Notes under the pieces: generated by a model | The model's database searches: none | The model's input: only the letters and a program-made list of their open reading frames with translations | What the model was told of the DNA's origin: nothing | Made by a program: the position numbers and the translations under genes | Assembly (NCBI RefSeq): GCF_031679605.1 | Contig: NZ_CP117522.1 | Location: 8,246,001-8,310,000 of the forward strand | DNA: 64,000 nt | Source: Streptomyces luomodiensis | GTDB taxonomy: Bacteria; Actinomycetota; Actinomycetes; Streptomycetales; Streptomycetaceae | Direction of reading: 5' to 3' | In this document: positions 12,925 through 24,656 of the stretch, piece after piece | Layout of the letters: each line of letters begins with the position of its first letter | Position numbering within the stretch: the first letter of the stretch is position 1

Positions 12925-15900
12925 ATGACCGACTCCGCTCTGGTGGGGGTATGGCCGCTGTCGCCGCTACAGGAGGGCCTGCTCTTCCATGCGATGTACG
13001 ACGAGGAGGGCATCGACGTCTACGTCGAGCAGATGATCCTCGGTCTGGAGGGCACGCTCGACGCCGCAGCCCTGCGTGCCTCGTGGCAGGCGCTGCTCGA
13101 CCGGCACGAGAGCCTGCGCGCCGGCTTCCAGCGGCGCGCCTCCGGAGCGCCGGTCCAGCTGATCATGCGCCGGGTGACGCTGCCGTGGCGGGAGGAGGAT
13201 CTGTCCGGGCTGGACGCTGAGGTGGCCTGGACGGAGTCGGAGCGGCTCGGGGTCGAGGAGCGGGAGCGGCGTTTCGATCTGGCGGTGCCGCCGCTGCTGA
13301 AGGTGTTGCTGGTGAAGGTCGGGCCGGAGCGGTACCGGATGATGGTCACGTTGCACCACATCCTGCTGGACGGCTGGTCGTTGCCGGTGCTGATGCGGGA
13401 GCTGTGGACGTGTTACGAGGCCGGTGGCAGCGCCCACGGCCTGCCACCCGTCACCCCGTACCGCGAGTATCTGGCCTGGCTGGCCCGGCAGAACAAGGAA
13501 GAAGGCATGGCGGCCTGGCGGCGGATGCTGGCCGGTGCCGATGAGCCGACGCTGGTGGCGCCGGCCGAGTACAACGGGGCGCCGACGCACTCCGCCATGG
13601 TGTCCGCCAAGGCGAGCAACGACCTGGATCAGGCGCTGCGCGAGCTGACGCGCCGCACCCCCGGCCTGACCCTGAACACGGTGGTTCAGGCCGCCTGGGC
13701 CCTCGTCGTCGGAAAGCTGACCGGCCGACGGGACGTGGTGTTCGGCGCCAGCGTGGCCGGGCGGCCGCTGGACCTGCCGGGCATGGAGAGCATGCTGGGA
13801 CTCTTCATCAACACGGTGCCCGTACGCGTGCGCTTCGACCCGGCGCGGTCGGTCGCCGAGACGCTGACGGAGTTACAGAGCGAGCAGTCGGCACTCGTTG
13901 ATTACCAGTACCTGAGCCTCAGTGACATCCAGCGGCAGGCCGGGCCCGGCGCGATGTTCGACACGATCATGGCGTTCGAGAGCTTCCCCTCGGGCACGAA
14001 CGCGCGGAAGCCGTCGGGCGACGAGGCCGGTCGACGCGGACCGGGCGGACTGAAGTTCACCGAGCACGGCCTCCGGGAGTCGATCAATTACCCGCTTGGC
14101 CTGGTGGTCGGCCCGAGCGGCGGCCTGGGCATGCGGCTGAGCTACCGACCGGACCTGTTCGATGAGGAGACGGCCCAGGGGCTGGTCGACCGGGTGCTTC
14201 GGGTGCTGGAGCAGATGGCGGCTGACCCCGAGGCGCTGGTCGGTCGGCTGGATGTGCTGGGTGTGGGGGAGCGGGTGCGGGTGGTGGAGGAGTGGAATGC
14301 CACCGGGGCCGTGGTGCCGGGCGGGTCGGTGGTGGATCGGTTTGAGGGGTGGGCCAGGGTGGCGCCGGATGTGGTGGCGGTGCGGTGTGGTGAGGAGGTG
14401 TTGTCGTATGGGGAGTTGGATCGGCGGGCGAATCGGTTGGCGCGTTTCCTGAGTGGTGTTGGTGTGGGTCGGGAGTCGCGTGTTGCGTTGTGTTTGCCGA
14501 GGTCGGTGGGTGTGGTGGTGGCGGAGTTGGCGGTGTGGAAGGCCGGTGGTGCGTTTGTGCCGTTGGATCCGGAGTATCCGGTGGACCGGCTGGGGTTCGT
14601 GATCGCGGACAGTGGCGCCGAGGTGGTGCTGGGTACGGCGGAGAGTCTGGCCGGGGTGCTGGTGGGCGACGCGCGCGTGGTGTATGTGGAAGAGGCGGAC
14701 GGGGTCTCGGATGAGCCGTTGGGGACGGTGATCGTGCCGGAGCAGTTGGCGTATGTGATCTATACGTCGGGTTCGACGGGTCGTCCGAAGGGTGTGGCGG
14801 TTGCGCATGGTGGGGTGGCGAATCTTGCTGAGGTGATGCGTCCGGTGTTGGGGATGGACGCGGGTGTGGTGGCGTTGCAGTTCGCCTCGTTCAGTTTTGA
14901 CGCCGCCGTTCTGGACGTTGCGGTCACCCTTGCCTCTGGTGGCACTTTGGCTGTGGCGACGGCGGAGGAGCGTAGGGATCCGCAGGCGTTGGCGGGGATG
15001 GTGGGGCGGTGTGGGGTGCGGGTGGCGAGTGTGGTGCCGTCGTTGTTGGGGGTGTTGGACCCGGGCGCTGTGGCGGGGGTGGGGAACTGGGTGTTGGGTG
15101 CGGAGCGGTTGAGTGCGGAGCTGGCGGGGCGGTGGTCGGTGGGTGCGCGGGTGTGGAACACCTACGGTCCGACCGAGGCGACCGTCATCACCACCGCCAC
15201 CCCCGGCCCGCTGGACCCGGCGTTGGAGGAGGCCCCGCCGATCGGCCGCCCGCTCCCCAACGTGCGTGTCTATGTGCTGGATGCGTTCCTCAATCCGGTG
15301 CCCGTAGGCGTCGTGGGCGAGGTGTATATCGCTGGTGCTGGTCTGGCGCGGGGGTATATCGGCCGTGCGGGGTTGTCGGCGGAGCGGTTTGTGGCGTGTC
15401 CGTTCGCGGTTCCGGGTGGGCGGATGTATCGCAGTGGTGACCTGGCGAAGTGGACAGCCGACGGTGACCTGGTCTTCGCCGGGCGGGCTGATGAGCAGGT
15501 CAAGGTGCGTGGTTTCCGTGTCGAGCCGGGTGAGATCGAGGCCGTTCTCAGCGGTCACCCGGCCGTGGCCCAGGCTGCCGTTGTCGTCCGTGAGGACGGT
15601 CCGGGGGACAAGCGGCTGGTCGCCTATGTGGTCCCCAGTGGTGAGCTTGACGTGGCGGTGGTGCGGGAGTTCGCCGCGGACCGGCTGCCGGAGTACATGA
15701 TCCCGTCCGTTGTCGTGCTGGAGGCGTTGCCGCTGACGGTCAACGGCAAGCTGGACCGTTCCGCGCTCCCCGCCCCCGACACCACCGGAACGACCGGGGG
15801 CCGCGCCCCCGCCACCCCCACCGAGGAGATCCTCTGCGGGCTGTTCGCCGAAGTCCTCGGCGTCGAGCGGGTCAGCGCGGACGCCTCGTTCTTCGAGCTC

Positions 15901-18900
15901 GGCGGTGACTCGCTGCTGGCGATGAGGCTCATTGCCAGGATCCGGGCGGTCCTCGACACCCGGATCTCCGTCCGTGAGCTCTTCACCGCCGCCACCGTCG
16001 CCCTCCTCTCCCGCCGCATCGAGGAAGAGGGCAGCGCGGACGGCCGGGCCCGCCCCGCGCTGGTGCCGTTCCTCCGGCCGGACTCCGTACCCCTGTCGTA
16101 CGCCCAGCGGCGGATGTGGTTCCTCAACCGCCTCGAAGGTGTCGGGGAAGGCGCGGGCTACAACCTGCCGCTGGCGCTCAGCCTTTCGGGCGAGCTCGAT
16201 GGGGCTGCGCTGGAGGCGGCGCTCGGGGATGTCGCCGACCGGCATGAGAGCCTGCGTACGGTCTTTCCCGAGACCGATGGCGAACCGCGGCAGCGCGTAC
16301 TGACGGACGGCGCCGGCCGGCCGCCGCTGGTGGTCGTGGAGACCACGGAGGACGAACTGCCGCAGGCCCTGGCGGCGTACTCCGCCCGCGCCTTCGACCT
16401 GAGCGTCGATGTGCCGTGGCGAGCGCGGCTGTTGAAGACGGGGCCGGCGGAGCATGTGCTGCTGATCGTGGCGCATCACATCGCGGTCGACGGCTGGTCG
16501 ATGGGTGTGCTGGGCCGGGAGATCGGGGTGGCGTACGCGGCCCGGCGGGCAGGCCGCGCGCCCGGCTGGGAGCCGTTGCCGGTGCAGTACGCGGACTACG
16601 CGCTCTGGCAGCGTGAGGTGCTGGGTGATCTGGAGGACCCGGACAGTGTGATCAGTGGCCAGCTCGGCTACTGGCGCGAGGCGCTGGCCGGTGCACCGCA
16701 GGAGCTGGTGCTCCCTGCCGACCGGCCCCGGCCGACGATGTCCTCCTTCCGCGGACGCTCCCTGCCGGTGCGGGTGAGCCCGCGGGTCCACGCCCGGCTG
16801 GTGGCGCTCGCCCAGCGTGGGCGGGCCACCATGTTCATGGTCGTCCAGGCGGCACTGGCGCTGCTGCTGTCGCGGATGGGCGCGGGGAAGGACATCTCGA
16901 TCGGCACGGCGGTGGCGGGGCGTGGGGACGCGGCCCTGGACGGGCTGGTGGGGTTCTTCGTCAACACGCTGGTCCTGCGGACCGATCTGAGCGGCGATCC
17001 GGCCTTCGTGGAGTTGTTGGCCCGGGTGCGGGAGACGGATCTGGACGCGTACGCGCATCAGGACGTGCCGTTCGAGCGGCTGGTCGAGGACCTCAATCCG
17101 GCCCGGTCGCTGGGGCGCAATCCGCTGTTCCAGGTCTCTCTGGGCATGCAGGGCGCGCCGCTGGGTGAGGAGCGGTTGTGGAATCTGCCGGGGCTGCGGG
17201 TTCGCCCGTGGGAGTCGGAGGCGGAGGCTTCGGCGCGTGTCGACCTTGCCGTCGACCTGGTCGAGCACCGCGACGGAGACGGCAACCCGGGCGGGATCCA
17301 TGGCACGTTCCTGTATGCCACCGATCTCTTTGACGAGCGGACGGTGGAGGCGCTGGCGGAGCGGCTGGTGCGGGTGCTGGAGCAGATCGCCTCGGATCCG
17401 GCGGCCCGGATGAGCGAGGTCGAGGTGCTGGGCCGTGGGGAGCGGCAGCGGGTGGTGGCGGGGTGGAACGAGACCTTTGCCGAGGTGCCGGTGGCTTCCT
17501 TGGGGGAGTTGTTCGACGCCCAGGCGGCTCGGACTCCGGACGCGGTGGCGGTGGTGGGTGCGGATGGTGAGGAGTGGTCGTACGGGGAGTTGCGGGAGCG
17601 GGCGGATCGGGTGGCGGGAGCGCTGGCCGCGCGGGGTGTGGTCCGCGGTGACCTGGTCGCCGCGGTGCTGGAGCGGTCGGCGGACCTGGTGGCGGTGTGG
17701 CTGGGGGTGGTGAAGGCCGGGGCGGGGTTCGTACCGGTGGATCCGGCGTACCCGGCGGAGCGGATCGGGTGGATGATCGGGGACGCGGCGCCCGCGCTCG
17801 TCCTGTGCTCCGAGGAGACGCGGGCGTTGGTTCCGGCCGGGGTGGAGTGCCTGGTGCGGGACCCGTCCGAAGCGGTGGGGCCGGCGCCCTCGGTCTCGGT
17901 GGGTGCCGATGATGTGGCGTACGTGATCTACACGTCGGGTTCGACGGGTCGGCCGAAGGGTGTGGCGGTGACGCATCGCGGCATCGGGAACCTGGCGGCC
18001 GTGCAGATCGAGCGGTTCGCGGTGGGTGCTGACGCGCGGGTGCTGCAACTGGCGTCGCCGAGCTTCGATGCTTCGGTGTGGGAGTTCATGGCGCTGCTCG
18101 CGGGTGCCGCTCTGGTGATGGCGGACCCGGCCAAGCTGCCGCCGAACGGCTCGCTGGCCGCCACGGTCAAGGAGTTCGGCGTCACCCATGTGAACGTGTC
18201 GCCGTCGGTGCTGGCCGCCGTGGAGGAGTTGCCCGACAGTCTCGGCACCGTCGTGGTGGCGAGTGAAGTGTGCCCGCCGGCGCTGGTGGAGAAGTGGGCA
18301 CCGGGGCGGCGGCTGGTCAACGGGTACGGCCCGACCGAGGTCACTGTCTGCGCCACCCTGAGTGCGCCCCTCGAGGCGGCTGGTCCGGGCCCGGTGCCCA
18401 TCGGCCGTCCGATCCTCAACACCCGGGCGTTCGTACTCGACGAGCATCTGCACCCCGCGCCCGTGGGTGTGCTGGGCGAGCTCTACGTCACGGGCCCGGG
18501 GCTCGCGCGTGGCTACCTCGGCCGTCCGGGTCTGACCGCGGAGCGATTCGTGGCGTGTCCGTTCACGGGCGGGCGGATGTACCGCACCGGTGACCTCGCC
18601 CGGTGGACGGCCGACGGTGAGCTGGTCTTCGGTGGCCGCGCCGACGAGCAGGTCAAGGTACGTGGTTTCCGTATCGAGCCCGGGGAGATCGAGGCCGTCC
18701 TCACCGGCCACGAGAGCGTTGACCAGGTGGCGGTGATCGCCAGGGAGGACCGCGCCGGGGACCGGCGCCTGGTGGCCTACGTCGTCCCGGACGGTGCGGT
18801 GGACACGACCCGGTTGCGGACGTTCCTGGCCGACCGGCTGCCCGACTACATGGTCCCGGCCGCCTTCGTGACGCTCGACGCGCTCCCCGTCACGGTGAAC

Positions 18901-19893
18901 GGCAAGCTCGACCGCGCCGCCCTCCCCGCCCCGGACTTCACCGGCGCGGCGACAGCGGGACGTGGCCCCCGGACGCCCACCGAGGAGCGCCTCTGCGCAC
19001 TCTTCGCCGAGGTGCTCGGTCTGGAGCAGGTGGGTGCCGAGGCGTCGTTCTTCGATCTCGGCGGCGAGTCGATCCTCGTGATGAAGCTGATCGCCCGGAT
19101 CCGCGCCGTCCTCGGTGCCGAGGTCAGCATCCGCGCACTGTTCACCGCCCCGACCGTCGCCGACGTGGCCCGGCTGCTCGACGCCGGAACGGACGCCGAT
19201 GACACCGGCACCGGTCTGCTGCTGCCGCTCCGGACGGAAGGCGACCGATCGCCCCTGTTCTGTGTCCACCCGAGCACCGGCCTGGGGCGCTGCTACGCGG
19301 AGCTCACGGACCACCTGCCGCCGGACCGTCCGGTCTACGCGTTGCAGGCCCGCGGTTTGGCCACGGACGAGCCGCTGCCGGACACCGTCGAGGAGATGGC
19401 CGCGGACTACGTCGCGCGGATCCGGACCGTACAACCGGCCGGGCCCTATCACCTCCTCGGCTGGTCGTTCGGCGGCACCGTGGCCCATGCGATGGCAGCG
19501 CTGCTGCAACGGCAGGGCGAGACGGTGGACCTCCTCGTCAGCCTCGACGGCTACCCGGGCACCGAGGAGGCGGAGCCGGCCGAAGGGCCGGCCGGCCGGC
19601 AGCGCAGGCGGGTCCGGACGCTCTCGGAGATCCAGCGGGTCAACGCGCACAACATCCGCCTCCTCCAGCACCACACGCCCGGCGTCTTCCACGGGGAGCT
19701 GCTGCTCTTCGTCGCCACGGAGGGCCGGCCCGGGTCGGCCCCGGCGCGGACGGCTCCGGACGGCTGGGCGCCGTACGTCGACGGGCGCGTCGAACGGGTC
19801 CGGATCGCCTGCGATCACGACGGGATGCTCACCGGAAAGCCCCTCGAAACGATCGGCCGGCTCATTTCCGCGCAGCTGCTCACGAAGGAATAA
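12925..19893 (+). CDS. Non-ribosomal peptide synthetase with terminal thioesterase
   Basis: Two-module, 2322-aa terminating NRPS that adds the last two residues and releases the peptide. The ATG at 12925 lies one base after the upstream stop with AAGGAG just before it, and the protein opens directly into a C domain. Domains: C5 12950-14240 (HHILLDG at 13354; follows an E domain, so D-accepting), A5 14314-15775, T5 near 15900, C6 16080-17340 (HH at 16474), A6 17494-18945, T6 near 19065 (GGES), TE 19210-19890 with GWSFGG and the presumed catalytic serine at residue 2181. Codon 317 (13873-13875) is TTA, a rare leucine codon that makes translation depend on the bldA tRNA in Streptomyces. Release by hydrolysis or macrocyclisation cannot be told from the sequence. 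Confidence 0.97.
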   Translation: MTDSALVGVWPLSPLQEGLLFHAMYDEEGIDVYVEQMILGLEGTLDAAALRASWQALLDRHESLRAGFQRRASGAPVQLIMRRVTLPWREEDLSGLDAEVAWTESERLGVEERERRFDLAVPPLLKVLLVKVGPERYRMMVTLHHILLDGWSLPVLMRELWTCYEAGGSAHGLPPVTPYREYLAWLARQNKEEGMAAWRRMLAGADEPTLVAPAEYNGAPTHSAMVSAKASNDLDQALRELTRRTPGLTLNTVVQAAWALVVGKLTGRRDVVFGASVAGRPLDLPGMESMLGLFINTVPVRVRFDPARSVAETLTELQSEQSALVDYQYLSLSDIQRQAGPGAMFDTIMAFESFPSGTNARKPSGDEAGRRGPGGLKFTEHGLRESINYPLGLVVGPSGGLGMRLSYRPDLFDEETAQGLVDRVLRVLEQMAADPEALVGRLDVLGVGERVRVVEEWNATGAVVPGGSVVDRFEGWARVAPDVVAVRCGEEVLSYGELDRRANRLARFLSGVGVGRESRVALCLPRSVGVVVAELAVWKAGGAFVPLDPEYPVDRLGFVIADSGAEVVLGTAESLAGVLVGDARVVYVEEADGVSDEPLGTVIVPEQLAYVIYTSGSTGRPKGVAVAHGGVANLAEVMRPVLGMDAGVVALQFASFSFDAAVLDVAVTLASGGTLAVATAEERRDPQALAGMVGRCGVRVASVVPSLLGVLDPGAVAGVGNWVLGAERLSAELAGRWSVGARVWNTYGPTEATVITTATPGPLDPALEEAPPIGRPLPNVRVYVLDAFLNPVPVGVVGEVYIAGAGLARGYIGRAGLSAERFVACPFAVPGGRMYRSGDLAKWTADGDLVFAGRADEQVKVRGFRVEPGEIEAVLSGHPAVAQAAVVVREDGPGDKRLVAYVVPSGELDVAVVREFAADRLPEYMIPSVVVLEALPLTVNGKLDRSALPAPDTTGTTGGRAPATPTEEILCGLFAEVLGVERVSADASFFELGGDSLLAMRLIARIRAVLDTRISVRELFTAATVALLSRRIEEEGSADGRARPALVPFLRPDSVPLSYAQRRMWFLNRLEGVGEGAGYNLPLALSLSGELDGAALEAALGDVADRHESLRTVFPETDGEPRQRVLTDGAGRPPLVVVETTEDELPQALAAYSARAFDLSVDVPWRARLLKTGPAEHVLLIVAHHIAVDGWSMGVLGREIGVAYAARRAGRAPGWEPLPVQYADYALWQREVLGDLEDPDSVISGQLGYWREALAGAPQELVLPADRPRPTMSSFRGRSLPVRVSPRVHARLVALAQRGRATMFMVVQAALALLLSRMGAGKDISIGTAVAGRGDAALDGLVGFFVNTLVLRTDLSGDPAFVELLARVRETDLDAYAHQDVPFERLVEDLNPARSLGRNPLFQVSLGMQGAPLGEERLWNLPGLRVRPWESEAEASARVDLAVDLVEHRDGDGNPGGIHGTFLYATDLFDERTVEALAERLVRVLEQIASDPAARMSEVEVLGRGERQRVVAGWNETFAEVPVASLGELFDAQAARTPDAVAVVGADGEEWSYGELRERADRVAGALAARGVVRGDLVAAVLERSADLVAVWLGVVKAGAGFVPVDPAYPAERIGWMIGDAAPALVLCSEETRALVPAGVECLVRDPSEAVGPAPSVSVGADDVAYVIYTSGSTGRPKGVAVTHRGIGNLAAVQIERFAVGADARVLQLASPSFDASVWEFMALLAGAALVMADPAKLPPNGSLAATVKEFGVTHVNVSPSVLAAVEELPDSLGTVVVASEVCPPALVEKWAPGRRLVNGYGPTEVTVCATLSAPLEAAGPGPVPIGRPILNTRAFVLDEHLHPAPVGVLGELYVTGPGLARGYLGRPGLTAERFVACPFTGGRMYRTGDLARWTADGELVFGGRADEQVKVRGFRIEPGEIEAVLTGHESVDQVAVIAREDRAGDRRLVAYVVPDGAVDTTRLRTFLADRLPDYMVPAAFVTLDALPVTVNGKLDRAALPAPDFTGAATAGRGPRTPTEERLCALFAEVLGLEQVGAEASFFDLGGESILVMKLIARIRAVLGAEVSIRALFTAPTVADVARLLDAGTDADDTGTGLLLPLRTEGDRSPLFCVHPSTGLGRCYAELTDHLPPDRPVYALQARGLATDEPLPDTVEEMAADYVARIRTVQPAGPYHLLGWSFGGTVAHAMAALLQRQGETVDLLVSLDGYPGTEEAEPAEGPAGRQRRRVRTLSEIQRVNAHNIRLLQHHTPGVFHGELLLFVATEGRPGSAPARTAPDGWAPYVDGRVERVRIACDHDGMLTGKPLETIGRLISAQLLTKE
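14314..15775 (+). other. Adenylation domain A5, same unknown specificity as A4
   Basis: Pocket residues are the same as A4 (D-A-L-S-V-G-T-V-I-K). The DNA is near-identical to A4 for most of about 1.5 kb, with differences clustered in a short patch (about 14620-14700 against 9980-10055). It should load the same amino acid, this time left in the L form because no E domain follows. Confidence 0.6.
17494..18945 (+). other. Adenylation domain A6, predicted aromatic (Phe/Trp-like)
   Basis: The pocket reads D-A-W-N-V-A-G-V-C-K. D-A-W at the start and V-C-K at the end resemble Phe-type codes (D-A-W-T-x-A-A-V-C-K), but Asn at position four and Gly at position seven are changes that could admit a larger or modified aromatic side chain. 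It is the C-terminal residue, next to the thioesterase. Confidence 0.5.
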
Positions 19894-19902
19894 GGAGAGG
19901 GT

Positions 19903-20475
19903 ATGGACGAGAGGGAGAACGCGGCCGCGGGCGGGGCGCCCGAGGGCACGCGCCGGCAGAGCCGAATCGGCATTCTGGTCGTTTCAATCGGGGCCGCCCT
20001 GGCGATCGCCATGGTGGCGGGCGGACTGGGCTTCGCGCTCGGCTCCGATGATTCTTCCCCGAAAAGCTCCGCGGGCGCCGGTTCGGGGGACAAGAGGGCC
20101 AAAAGTATGGCTTTCGTCGAATGTCTGCGGGAGAACGGGGTGCCGGACTTCCCCGATCCCGCCGCGGACGGCTCCATTCTGCTCGACCCGAACAGCGGTA
20201 TAGACGTCGGGGGCGGTGCGTACAAGAAGGCGGAGAAAGCCTGCGAGCGTCTGATGCCCGAAGGCCGCCGGGCCTCACCGCCACCCGGCGGGATGCCCGA
20301 TCTGACGAAGTACGTGGAGTGTATGCGGAAGAACGGCGTGCCCGACTTCCCCGATCCCGAAGGGGGCGGCTTCGCTCCCGAGAAGGCCGGGATCGATGTC
20401 GAGTCGTCCGAGTTCCGGGACGCCCACAAGGCCTGCCGGCAGCACCTGCCCGCCGGGGCGCCGTCGCCCGCGTAG
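19903..20475 (+). CDS. Single-pass membrane protein with two paired-Cys repeats
   Basis: A 190-aa protein with a short cytoplasmic N-terminus, one membrane helix (about residues 22-47) and an extracytoplasmic part. That part holds two copies of a Cys-x-R-x-N-G-V-P-D-F-P-D-P motif, each followed 25-35 residues later by K-A-x-x-A-C. The four cysteines could form two disulfides. It starts 9 bases after the NRPS stop with TAAGGAG upstream, so it is the last gene of the NRPS transcript; a strong hairpin follows. The lipoprotein at 20630 has the same repeats. I do not recognise a named family. Proximity suggests a role in export, immunity or envelope binding of the peptide, which is inference only. 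Confidence 0.85.
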   Translation: MDERENAAAGGAPEGTRRQSRIGILVVSIGAALAIAMVAGGLGFALGSDDSSPKSSAGAGSGDKRAKSMAFVECLRENGVPDFPDPAADGSILLDPNSGIDVGGGAYKKAEKACERLMPEGRRASPPPGGMPDLTKYVECMRKNGVPDFPDPEGGGFAPEKAGIDVESSEFRDAHKACRQHLPAGAPSPA

Positions 20476-20496
20476 CCCCGTGGGGCGCCTCCCGTG

Positions 20497-20535
20497 GCCC
20501 CGGTCCGCCGGACGTGTGGTCCGGTGGACCGGGGC
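20497..20535 (+). terminator. Strong hairpin terminator after the NRPS operon
   Basis: Arms 20497-20513 and 20519-20535 form a 17-bp stem with one G-U wobble and a 5-nt loop, 21 bases after a stop codon. There is no U-tract, as is usual in Streptomyces. It separates the NRPS operon from the transporter operon. Confidence 0.8.
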
Positions 20536-20629
20536 TTCCGTATGCCCGGCGACAGCGAAACCTCGGCGAAACCGCGGCCTCGGTAGAACAGGGGGTACAG
20601 GAAATCCAGAAGAATTGGGGGACAGCGGC

Positions 20630-21235
20630 ATGGTGGTTGTCACGGAGCGGTCGGCGGATAACATCTCCGCACCCAAAAAGAAGGTGCGACGCAATACCAC
20701 ACTGGCGGCGCTGCTGGCCGGGATCGCCCTGTTCGCCACTGCCTGTGGCGGCGATGACGAACCGGATAAGAGCGTGGCCAGCGTCGGCTCCGGAAACGAC
20801 TCGCAGTCCAAGCAGCCGGAGGCCGGCAGCCAGGCCAACGGGCTGAAATTCGCGCAGTGCATGCGGGAGAACGGTCTGACCGATTTCAAGGACCCGAAGC
20901 CCGGGGAGGGCATGGGCGCCGGGATCGACCCGCAGTCGCCGGAGTTCCAGAAGGCCGAGAAAGCCTGCAAGCAGTACATGCCGGCGCCGCCCCCGGAGGA
21001 GGGCGGCGGCGGTCCGGGCGATGTGTGGTCGACCGACGACAAGCTCAAGTACGCCAAGTGCATGCGGAACAACGGCGTGCCGAGCTTCCCGGACCCGGAC
21101 GAGAACGGTGGCTTCAAGCTCGAGGTCGACCCCACCACGCCGCAGTTCCAGAAGGCGGAGGAAGCTTGCAAGAAGTACCAGCCCGAGTCCCTGCGCAACA
21201 TGGAGCCCAACAAGCCCGGCGGGGGTTCGGCGTGA
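20630..21235 (+). CDS. Lipoprotein with two paired-Cys repeats
   Basis: A 201-aa lipoprotein. A basic N-region and hydrophobic stretch end in a lipobox (FATAC, Cys39), so it should be anchored outside the membrane. The mature part has two repeats of Cys-M-R-x-N-G then F-x-D-P, each closed by K-A-E-x-A-C-K, the same architecture as the product of 19903-20475. The ATG at 20630 was chosen because a GGGG stretch lies 9 bases upstream and the signal sequence begins soon after. Its TGA overlaps the GTG of the adaptor gene, so it is the first gene of a lipoprotein-adaptor-ATPase-permease operon. Role unknown; a substrate-presenting or accessory subunit of the exporter is plausible. Confidence 0.87.
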   Translation: MVVVTERSADNISAPKKKVRRNTTLAALLAGIALFATACGGDDEPDKSVASVGSGNDSQSKQPEAGSQANGLKFAQCMRENGLTDFKDPKPGEGMGAGIDPQSPEFQKAEKACKQYMPAPPPEEGGGGPGDVWSTDDKLKYAKCMRNNGVPSFPDPDENGGFKLEVDPTTPQFQKAEEACKKYQPESLRNMEPNKPGGGSA

Positions 21236-22382
21236 GCGCGACCCAGACACCCACGGAGGACGAGGAAGCCAGCCCGCCGGAGCGGCAGAGCGCGCCGCCA
21301 CCCGCGCGGCGCAAGCGGCGCGGGCTGACCGCGCTGGTCGTGGTGGCGGTCGTGGTGGCGGCCGGGGCGGGGGTCGTCGTGGCCGATCCGTTCCAGGACA
21401 CCGCCAAGGACGCGTCGGCCAAGACCACCGCCCGCACCGGGCTGGCGAAGGTCACCCAGGGCACCCTGTCGGCCCGCACCCTGGAGAACGGGACGCTCGG
21501 TTACGCGGGTTCGTACGACGTCGTCAACAACACCAAGGGCACCATCACCGAACTGCCCGCCGTGGGCGATGTGATCGGCCAGGGCCATGTGCTCTACCGG
21601 GTGGACGGCAAACCGGTGGTGCTGCTCCAGGGGGCCGCCGCACCGGTCTACCGCGACCTCGCCTACGGAGCCGAGGGGGCGGACGTCCGGCAGCTCAACG
21701 CCGCGCTCGTCACCCTCAAGTACGCCACCAAGGCGCAGATCGACCCCGACTCGGACTACTTCAGCATGCAGACCTTCTACGCCCTCAAGGAGCTTCAGGA
21801 GGACGTCGGGCTGAAGGCGTCGGGTGAACTGCCCGTCGGGCAGGCGGTGTTCCTGCCCGCCGAGGAGATCCGGGTCATCAAGACCGGGGCCGTGCGCGGT
21901 GGCCCGGCCGGACAGGGCCAGAACATCCTCCAGGTGTCCTCGACCAGGCGGCAGGTCACCGTCCAGCTCAACGCCAGCCAGCAGACCGGGGTGGCGGTCG
22001 GCGACAAGGTGACCATCACCCTCCCCAACGGCAAGACGACCGCCGGTGAGGTGTCGTCGGTGGGGAAGGTGGCGAAGCAGGTCGAGGACAAGACCACCAT
22101 CGAGGTGCAGATCAAGCCGAAGGACCCGAAGGCCACCGGCGGGCTCGACCAGGCGCCCGTCCAGGTCGCCATCGTCTCCGACACGGTGAAGGACGTGCTG
22201 TCGGTGCCGGTCAACGCGCTGCTGGCGCTCGCCGGCGGCGGCTACGCCGTCGAGGTCGTCGAGAGCGGCGGCAAGCACAAACTGATCGCGGTGCGGACCG
22301 GGCTCTTCGACGACAGCGAGGGCAAGGTCGAGGTCAGCGGCGCCGGGCTCGCGGTCGGCCAGAAGATCGCGGTGCCCACGTC

Positions 22383-22386
<4 letters not shown>
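21232..22386 (+). CDS. MacA/HlyD-like adaptor with peptidoglycan-binding-like domain
   Basis: A 384-aa membrane-anchored adaptor of a MacAB-type exporter. The GTG start overlaps the previous stop (GTGA). A Pro/Arg-rich cytoplasmic tail precedes one membrane helix (about 31-50). A lipoyl-like beta segment comes next, then a region with the G-A-D-V-R-Q-L-N spacing of peptidoglycan-binding domains, and then the beta-barrel part of HlyD proteins (about 220-384). In Gram-positive bacteria such adaptors work without an outer-membrane channel and may couple the pump to the cell wall. The ATPase gene overlaps its stop codon (ATGA). Confidence 0.88.
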
Positions 22387-23206
<820 letters not shown>

Positions 23207-23210
<4 letters not shown>

Positions 23211-24409
23211 CCGCCACGGCCACCGCCCCCGGCCGGCTCTATCCCGCCGATCTCGCCCGGACCGCCAGCGTGGGCCTGCGCACCCGGCGGATGCGGGCCG
23301 CCCTGTCGGCGCTGGGCATCGCCATCGGCGTCGCCGCGATGGTGGCGGTGCTCGGGCTGTCGTCCTCGTCGCAGGCCGGACTGCTCGCCGAGATCGACAA
23401 GCTGGGCACCAACCTGCTGAAGGTCACACCGGGCCAGTCGCTGGGCGGCGGGGACGCGAAGCTCCCCGTCGAGGCGCCGGGCATGATCTCCCGGATCGGC
23501 CCGGTCGAGGCGGTGCAGAGCACCGGCAAGACCGACGCCGAGGCATACCGCAGCCCGCACATCCCGGCCCTCAACACCAACTCCCTGTCGGTGAACGCCG
23601 CCAGCCTGCGCCTGCCGGCCGCGGTGCGCACCTCGATGGCCCAGGGCAGATACCTCAACGCCGCCACCGCGCGGCAGCCGGTCGCCGTCCTCGGCTGGGA
23701 TGCCGCGAGCCGGCTGGGCATCTCCCGGATCCACCCGGACATGCGCATCTGGGTCGGCGGTCAGTGGTTCTACGTGTCCGGGGTCCTCAAGCCCGCCAAA
23801 CTGACACCGGAGATCGACTCGGCGGTGCTGGTGGGCTATCCGGCCGCGGAGAAGTACCTGGACTTCGACGGCCACCCTTCCACGGTGTATGTGCGGTCGG
23901 ACACCGACCAGGTCAAGGAGGTGCGCCAGGTGCTGGCCGCCACCGCCAACCCGCAGAACCCCAGTGAGGTCAGCGTCACCCAGCCGTCGGCCGCGCTCGA
24001 GGCCCGCGCCGCCGCGCAGTCGGCGCTCGACGGGCTGTTCCTCGGACTGGGCGCGGTGGCCCTGCTCGTCGGGGGCATCGGCGTCGCCAACACCATGGTC
24101 ATCTCCGTGCTCGAACGCCGCTCGGAGATCGGTCTGCGGCGGGCACTCGGCGCCACCCGGGGCACCATCCGGACGCAGTTCCTCTCCGAGGCGGTCCTGC
24201 TCGCCATGCTCGGCGGTGTGGCCGGGGTGGCTCTGGGCACGCTGGCGACCTTCGTCTACGCCGGCGTCAAGGGCTGGGAGACCGTCGTCCCGGTGCTCGC
24301 CTGGGCGGGCGGACTCGGCGCGGCCGTGGCCATCGGTGCCATCGCCGGGCTGCTGCCCGCCCTGCGGGCGGCCCGGATGCAGCCCACGGAGGCGCTGCGG
24401 ACGGTCTGA
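23207..24409 (+). CDS. MacB/FtsX-type ABC transporter permease
   Basis: A 400-aa membrane subunit. One N-terminal helix (about 28-52) is followed by a large extracytoplasmic domain (about 55-270) and three C-terminal helices, the MacB/FtsX topology. The conserved [15 protein letters not shown] segment after the second helix is the coupling region contacting the ATPase. It uses the mechanotransmission family fold and pairs with the adaptor and ATPase upstream. Last gene of the operon, followed within 10 bases by a perfect hairpin. Confidence 0.94.
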
Positions 24410-24417
24410 CCGAAGCT

Positions 24418-24455
24418 GCCCGGCACCGTGGTCTTCCCCCGTCCCGGTGCCGGGC
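24418..24455 (+). terminator. Hairpin terminator after the exporter operon
   Basis: Perfect 11-bp arms (24418-24428 and 24445-24455) with a 16-nt loop lie just after the permease stop. The rest of the 247-bp gap to 24656 shows no gene and must hold the antiporter promoter; I could not assign -35 and -10 boxes. Confidence 0.72.
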
Positions 24456-24656
24456 TCCCCGCCGTTCGGGGCGGCGTGGGGGAGGCGTTGGGGGAAGCAT
24501 TCGGGAAACGCACGCCCATGCCGTCACCATGACACACCGTCGGCGGCACCCGCGCCGACACCCACCCCGGCACTCTCCGTCCAGATGTCCAAGTGCACAT
24601 TTCCGTCCCGCCGCCCGCTCCCCGAGACTGGGCGGAACTCGTGACGCGGAGGGGGC

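Noticed and set aside
9590..15775. Long near-identical repeats considered as a mobile element or transposon pair
   Set aside because: The repeats are A-domain coding DNA kept in frame inside NRPS genes; there is no transposase, terminal inverted repeat or target duplication.
13873..19818. Nearly 2000-codon minus-strand frame across the second NRPS
   Set aside because: Antisense artefact of composition, with the same His/Arg/Gln-rich product and no start signal or domain.
20497..20535. 17-bp inverted repeat considered as an attachment site or regulator operator
   Set aside because: Its position just after a stop codon, small loop and GC stem fit a transcription terminator better.
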